A stretch of 64,000 nt of DNA from Coleofasciculus sp. FACHB-T130 (lineage in GTDB: Bacteria > Cyanobacteriota > Cyanobacteriia > Cyanobacteriales > FACHB-T130): NCBI RefSeq assembly GCF_014695375.1, contig NZ_JACJOG010000041.1, positions 62,001 through 126,000 on the forward strand, given 5' to 3'. A model generated the notes under the pieces. The model made no database searches, was not told the DNA's origin, and saw nothing but the letters and a program-made list of their open reading frames with translations. Below are positions 60,101 to 64,000 of the stretch, piece by piece (the stretch's first letter is position 1; each line of letters opens with the position of its first letter). The translations under genes were made by a program, and so were the position numbers.

Positions 60101-63100
60101 TCTTCGTAGACACGATGAATAATTCTAGGGAAATCAACCGTTATACAGCAGATTTTGGCGGCGTTATGAGCCAAAGAATTAGTATCCAGCTTAATCGGAG
60201 CGTAATCTACTCCAGAATAAAACTGAATATCGGGTACATTTTGGATGGGAATTGTGTGTAGTTCAACCAATCCCTCATACTCAGTATTTGTTGGTTCGCA
60301 GTGCAATACACTGTCAAAATTGATGGGAAAATATTTGCATTTGAGAGTTTCAATGACTCGTAAGCAAGCTTGCGGATCGCCACCAATGACAACTTCTTCT
60401 GGAGTATTGATAAATGACAGATAAACACGTTCTTCCTGCTTCAGGACTTCCTTAACTACCGATACTGGTGCTTTGAGAACATAGGAAATCCAAAATTTTT
60501 CCGAGCGATCGCTTTCTGACAAACCCCAAAACCTACGTCCTGCTAAACAGGGACCGCATAAATCAGTTCTAAATAGAGGAGAGGACACTAAAGCTTCGCT
60601 TAATTTCCCATCATCGCGCCAAATGTCAAGGGCAAACAGCATACTGCTAGCTTCACCCAAGCTATACCCAAATGCAACTTGGGGTTGGACTTGGAAATAC
60701 TGTCTGAGAATCAGGCTATATAGCACTGCCAAACTGATTCCGGTTTGGCACATTGCTACTCCGTCACCCAAAAATTCTGCCTGTTTCTCTGCTTGTGCTT
60801 GACTGGAAAGTTTTTCTAAACTTTTGGGATAATGAAGTTTCTCGTGCATGACCTGACCTGGATAGGGAGTCAGAGCCGAGAAGCTATCGTAAACTTTAGG
60901 AAATAGCTGGAAAATGTCCCGTCCCAGCCCCAGACCAGAACTAGCCATACCAGGGTAAACAAAGGCAACTTTACCCTCATTTCCTAAAGGTTTCGGTGTG
61001 AAATAACTGCCAAGTGGTGTTTTCCATTCTCCGCCAGTTTCAAAGCTTTTTTTGATACCTGCGATCGCTAAGTGGATTTCCCGCAGGATTTCCTGTTTAT
61101 GAGAACCGACAATCGCTAGGGTATAAGTCGCCTGGGGCGATTTCCCAAAAGCTGTAAAGGTCTGTGTTGCTGCAACGGATAGATCGTCACCCGTTTCAAT
61201 AAGATTTTGGAGCGAATGCAACTGTTCGAGCAACGCAGATTGATGATTAGCGGTCAGGGGAAATAAATAGAAGGGCGTTTGTTCCAGATACTTGCTACGA
61301 CGCTCTTTTTGGCTCAATTCTTCCGAGAGGATGATGTGAGAATAAGTACCATCTATGCCTAAGCCGTTAATTGCAGCCACTCTCTTAGACGCTTCGGGTT
61401 CCAAGAACCAAGTTCTCGATTCGGTGGCGACGTAGAAGGGACTTCCTTGCCACATCTGAGGCAGTTTCGGTCTAGACCACTGGGGAGTCGAAGGAATATA
61501 CCGATGATACAGGCAGAGGACAGTTTTGATTAAACTCGCCATCCCGGAAGCGGTATAAGTATGACCGATGTTGGCTTTGACGCTTCCCAGGCAACAACTT
61601 AAACTCGCTTGGGAAGTCTGATAGGCAGAGAGTAAACCTTTGATTTCGGCTTCATCTTCTGAGGCGACGCCACTGCCAAAAACTTCCAGATACCCAATGT
61701 CTGTAGGGTGAATACCCGCTAAATCGAACGCCTGCTGACAAGCTTGTGTGAGTATGCGATCGCTCGTCGATTGATGATTGGCATTATCCTGAATTAAGCT
61801 GATGGCATCAATAACGGCATAAATTCGGTCTTGCTCTTGTTTGGCTGTTTCGTGCCGCTTTAAAATGACGGCACCTGCACCTTCTCCGACCATCCAGCCA
61901 TTCGCGTTTTCATCAAAGCTTAAGGTAGGAATCCCTTGATTAATCGGTGCTAACTGTTGACGAAATAATACGTTTTCTAATCCACCAGAGAGATCGACAG
62001 CGCCGACGACAACAGCATCAACTTCTCCATTAGAAAGAAGTAATTGAGCGACTTCTAAAGCTTTAAAAACCGAATTTTCTTCGGCAGAAATGGTGAAAGA
62101 GGGACCAGTAAAATCCCACTGGGCGGAAATGCGACTAGCCATCACATTGCCGATGAAGCTAGTGTATCGGTTGACTTGCGCCGGAGGATGCAAGCTATCT
62201 TTAGCAATGGTTTCCAGTTCGGCAAGTTTTTCGGGAGACAAAGAAATATTCGCTTGTTCCAAGCTTTCTTTAATTTGCCAAGATAAGTCGCATCGACCCC
62301 GATACTGGTGTAGGGAGAGTTCTGTCCCCATCGCCACAATTACGGCGACATTTCCCCCTTGAGCGAGTTTTGCATCTTTGATGGCGTTGTCCGCCACCTT
62401 TAGCATCAATAGCTGTTGAGGAATGAGTTGATCTTCGTCGCGGGGCGGGATTTTGAAATTTAAAAAATCGAGTTCAAAATCTTGGATGTAGGCTCCTAGA
62501 GGCGCTTCCCCATTTGCCAAGCCATATTCTTTGAGTAATTGGGGTTGCTCTTCGATACCTTGCCAACGCTGAGGCGGAAGGGGGATAAAATGCTGCGTTC
62601 CCTCATAAATCGTGCGCTCGAAGGCATCTAAACTTTTACAGGAGCCAAAGAAGGCATCCATGCCGACGATCGCGAGTCGATTTTGGATTTGAGATTTTGG
62701 ATTTTGGAGCGAGGTGTTTGCCGCTGCCTTTGTCCTGTCTTCCCCACTCCCGATGTCTTCTGATGACTCCAAAATCAAATGAGCATTGGTGCCACCAAAA
62801 CCAAAGGCATTGATGGCGGCACGTTTGGTAGGTAATTTTTGAGGCCAGGGTGTCGGGGAAGTGACTATCTGGTCAGCAGCGATCGCGCCCTTTTCCGAAC
62901 GGAGGGGGTCAATTACGTCGATTGTCGCCGGGATGACCTCTTCACCCATACTCAAAATCACTTTGATGAGACCTGCGATTCCCGCAGCCGTCAACAAGTG
63001 ACCAAAATTGGATTTGACAGAACCAATCAGAGGCACCGTTTGAGACTGACCGAAGAAAGTCTCCATCGAGTTGAGTTCGGTGATATCTCCGACCGGAGTC

Positions 63101-64000
63101 CCCGTGGCATGACACTCAATGTAATCGATAGTGTTGGGATGAATTCCGGCTTCGGTATATGCCCGTTCAAAGGCTAAGATTTGCCCTTTGGGATTGGGAC
63201 TGAGGACGAATTTCCCTTTCCCGTCATTCGATAAGCCAACACCGCAGATTGTGGCGTAGATGCGATCGCCATCTCTCAGCGCATCGCTATATCGTTTCAG
63301 GACAACCATTCCGGCTCCTTCTCCAGCTACGAGGCCCCCGGATGACTTATCAAAAGGACGCGATATCCCATCTTCTGGATAAGCGTGGAAAATGGAAAAT
63401 CCCATGTTGATGAAGAACGGATCGGCGCAACTTACCGCACCCGCTAACATCAAATCAGCTTTGCCGGATAACAGATAGTGACAAGCTAATTTGACTGCAT
63501 ACAGCGATGTCGCACAGGCTGCATCCAGAGATAAATTAATTCCGGATAAAGACAGCGCTTGAGCAATGACTGCTGCCGGATACCCGGATAACATTCCATT
63601 TAAAAGAGATACGTCAGAAGGTGGTTTTTTTAGTTGAAAAGATTCTTCTTTTAAAAGTTGCTGAAGAGCTGAATCTAGAAATTTTTGATAAATTGGTGCA
63701 AAAAAACGATGGGAAAAGCGGGTGGGGAAAGAAAGATTTCCCAGAATCACGCCGCATTTTTCCAGAACTGATTGATTTCCTAAATAACCGCTATCTTTTA
63801 ACGCTTGTTTTGTGACGTATAAAGACCATTGATAAATTTCATCTAAGGTTTTCAGTAACTCAGGAGCCATCGGATACTCGCTGGTATCTAACTGAAAATC
63901 TCGAATATAGCCTCCCTTTAAACAATAGTATTTATCTAGCTTACCTTTATCTGTCGAATAAAACTTTTGGGGGTCTACTCCCATTTGTTCGACTGTTGCT
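57181..64000 (-). CDS. PfaC/HglC-type polyketide (secondary lipid) synthase, KS-CLF-AT-DH, 5'-truncated by window edge
   Basis: The frame runs off the right edge (ATVEQ precedes the first visible Met at 63984), so the N-terminus is missing. Visible order: KS with LDAACATSLY and ECHATGTPVGD; a second KS-like domain with Glu in place of the active Cys (ISAEENSVFK), that is, a chain-length factor; an acyltransferase with GYSLGEAS (near residue 1105 of the visible part); then four hotdog segments. Two of these have the FabA-type His motif (CHFKDDQVMAGSL near 1755, CHFYLDPVMPGSL near 2158) and two lack it. No acyl carrier or ketoreductase is seen, so these must come from partner proteins upstream. 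pfaD follows. The product is unknown; heterocyst-glycolipid-like or PUFA-like acyl chains are candidates. Confidence 0.93.
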   Translation of the reverse strand, partial: ATVEQMGVDPQKFYSTDKGKLDKYYCLKGGYIRDFQLDTSEYPMAPELLKTLDEIYQWSLYVTKQALKDSGYLGNQSVLEKCGVILGNLSFPTRFSHRFFAPIYQKFLDSALQQLLKEESFQLKKPPSDVSLLNGMLSGYPAAVIAQALSLSGINLSLDAACATSLYAVKLACHYLLSGKADLMLAGAVSCADPFFINMGFSIFHAYPEDGISRPFDKSSGGLVAGEGAGMVVLKRYSDALRDGDRIYATICGVGLSNDGKGKFVLSPNPKGQILAFERAYTEAGIHPNTIDYIECHATGTPVGDITELNSMETFFGQSQTVPLIGSVKSNFGHLLTAAGIAGLIKVILSMGEEVIPATIDVIDPLRSEKGAIAADQIVTSPTPWPQKLPTKRAAINAFGFGGTNAHLILESSEDIGSGEDRTKAAANTSLQNPKSQIQNRLAIVGMDAFFGSCKSLDAFERTIYEGTQHFIPLPPQRWQGIEEQPQLLKEYGLANGEAPLGAYIQDFELDFLNFKIPPRDEDQLIPQQLLMLKVADNAIKDAKLAQGGNVAVIVAMGTELSLHQYRGRCDLSWQIKESLEQANISLSPEKLAELETIAKDSLHPPAQVNRYTSFIGNVMASRISAQWDFTGPSFTISAEENSVFKALEVAQLLLSNGEVDAVVVGAVDLSGGLENVLFRQQLAPINQGIPTLSFDENANGWMVGEGAGAVILKRHETAKQEQDRIYAVIDAISLIQDNANHQSTSDRILTQACQQAFDLAGIHPTDIGYLEVFGSGVASEDEAEIKGLLSAYQTSQASLSCCLGSVKANIGHTYTASGMASLIKTVLCLYHRYIPSTPQWSRPKLPQMWQGSPFYVATESRTWFLEPEASKRVAAINGLGIDGTYSHIILSEELSQKERRSKYLEQTPFYLFPLTANHQSALLEQLHSLQNLIETGDDLSVAATQTFTAFGKSPQATYTLAIVGSHKQEILREIHLAIAGIKKSFETGGEWKTPLGSYFTPKPLGNEGKVAFVYPGMASSGLGLGRDIFQLFPKVYDSFSALTPYPGQVMHEKLHYPKSLEKLSSQAQAEKQAEFLGDGVAMCQTGISLAVLYSLILRQYFQVQPQVAFGYSLGEASSMLFALDIWRDDGKLSEALVSSPLFRTDLCGPCLAGRRFWGLSESDRSEKFWISYVLKAPVSVVKEVLKQEERVYLSFINTPEEVVIGGDPQACLRVIETLKCKYFPINFDSVLHCEPTNTEYEGLVELHTIPIQNVPDIQFYSGVDYAPIKLDTNSLAHNAAKICCITVDFPRIIHRVYEDGVRIFIEVGAGNNCSRWISETLKQHEHIAISINTKGVDDHTGVVRVLAKLVSHGVSVDLSPLYSQVPEKSIQRQSIVKKVTLGGSRIYSKILTAENCEIFRKEITRGNKAKAMTIAKEPQQTTNHQNQMMKIFQLQIAVAEQLLNQNISAQSNGQIAPATSDPQRNSYTKPSNIVWDEADLLEFAEGKISRVFGKDYEIIDSYSRRVRLPVPPYLLVSRVTKLDGEINSFKPSSITTEYDIPQNAWYAVDGQAPWAISVESGQCDLLLISYLGIDFENKGDLVYRLLDCTLTFLDDLPKEGQTLRYDIRINSFVRSGDNLLFFFSYECFVGDKMILKMDGGCAGFFSDEQLENGKGIIVSDKELEARSKIPKQKFEPLLICQKSSLDELDMLSLTEGNIAACLGDHYWQDGLNPSLRLPPKAMLMIDRITSVEPTGGAWGLGLIIGEKFLDPDHWYFPCHFKDDQVMAGSLMAEGCGQLLQFYLLYLGLQTYTVDARFQPIPGLPQVVRCRGQVTPISGKLIYRMEITEIGITPKPYAKCNVEVILNGKIVVHFQDLGLQLSEKNPNHSISVEQAINNSQQKAGLPRKLALLNEDQVNEFCLGSVAKCFGPEFEIYDNGGVKASRMPNTHLNLVHRVLEVNGKRHELTKNSSIVTEYDVPTEPWYYRQNSSPTIPYSILMEIALQPCGFLSAYLGTTLLYPNQDLYFRNLDGQGRLLKDIDIRGKTITNTARLLSSSNIQGVIIQSFDFQMVCDGEPFYEGTAAFGHFSPQSLANQVGLDRGKDVPPWYETENTTGLAKAKIDLRSLESRAKFYRLNQARPHYRLAQYQLDLLNEVRIIQGGGNYQQGYIYARKEVKPNDWYFKCHFYLDPVMPGSLGIEGILQAMQVYALQNDLGKQFKSPRFVQAIDHLIVWKYRGQIPHGHTEMYLEVHISKVDITPNKVTLIGDASLWKPNLRIYEVKDIALCLVESD

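Noticed and set aside
59980-60261. 93-residue plus-strand frame inside the megasynthase gene
   Set aside because: Antisense to the well-supported AT domain; no family resemblance.
1-64000. tRNA, rRNA, insertion sequence or prophage genes
   Set aside because: I looked for T-loop motifs, transposase-like frames and integrase motifs in the spacers and found none that could be supported.

Overview
The window is a stretch of cyanobacterial chromosome. It is dense in the HIP1 octamer GCGATCGC, inside and between genes. It carries a phycobiliprotein lyase, a CAAD/CurT-type thylakoid protein, a CSP41-like protein, an SLH-OprB porin, a TxlA/HCF164-like thioredoxin, a bifunctional-nuclease-family protein and an RNase P RNA with a cyanobacterial-style P12 insertion. 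I see no rRNA, tRNA, CRISPR array, transposase or prophage gene. The many large signalling and repeat proteins fit a larger-genome filamentous or colonial cyanobacterium, but the species cannot be fixed from this sequence.

Layout. 0-5 kb: two tandem pentapeptide-repeat genes, a CAAD-domain membrane protein, a TPR protein and a double-domain 6-pyruvoyl-tetrahydropterin synthase/QueD homologue. 5.2-9.2 kb: rnpB, a DICT-GAF sensor gene whose 3' end overlaps rnc by 143 bp, and a Gfo/Idh/MocA dehydrogenase. 9.4-18.2 kb: a Cache-HAMP histidine kinase, a RibD-C reductase, an SLH-OprB porin and a secreted low-complexity protein with a perfect 15-bp repeat array. 18.3-24.8 kb: housekeeping enzymes (pgeF, birA, an M23 peptidase, riboflavin synthase, a bifunctional nuclease, a ferredoxin-tailed aldo/keto reductase). 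25-31.6 kb: a seven-PAS histidine kinase followed by a REC-GGDEF-EAL regulator whose GGDEF site is degenerate; together they look like a c-di-GMP-lowering pathway. 31.7-38.5 kb: a secreted hypothetical protein, a Tat lipoprotein binding protein, a CpcS/CpeS-type lyase, a TIGR00303/CobT-like protein with a DUF2232 membrane protein, a universal stress protein and a CRP-family regulator.

39-44.7 kb holds what I consider the most interesting locus: a 1213-residue acidic coiled-coil protein followed by an actin/Hsp70-fold ATPase. The ATPase reading frame is open back into the end of the first gene, and an A9 run lies three codons before the first gene's stop. A -1 slip there would give a fusion of about 1,880 residues. 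45-55 kb: sugar transferase, pgsA, CSP41-like protein, a small translationally coupled gene pair, surE, an 18-repeat HEAT protein, a NIL-ferredoxin, a thioredoxin, a Gly/Cys-tailed membrane protein, an aspartoacylase and a LysR regulator.

55.3-64 kb, running off the right edge, is a minus-strand secondary-lipid (PUFA/heterocyst-glycolipid-type) synthase locus: a megasynthase with KS, a cysteine-less KS (chain-length-factor type), AT and four hotdog/FabA-like segments, followed by pfaD. The domain order KS-CLF-AT-DH-DH in one polypeptide combines parts that are usually split between subunits.

Starts given below differ from the longest open frame where a ribosome binding site or family length supports an internal start; this is stated in each entry.
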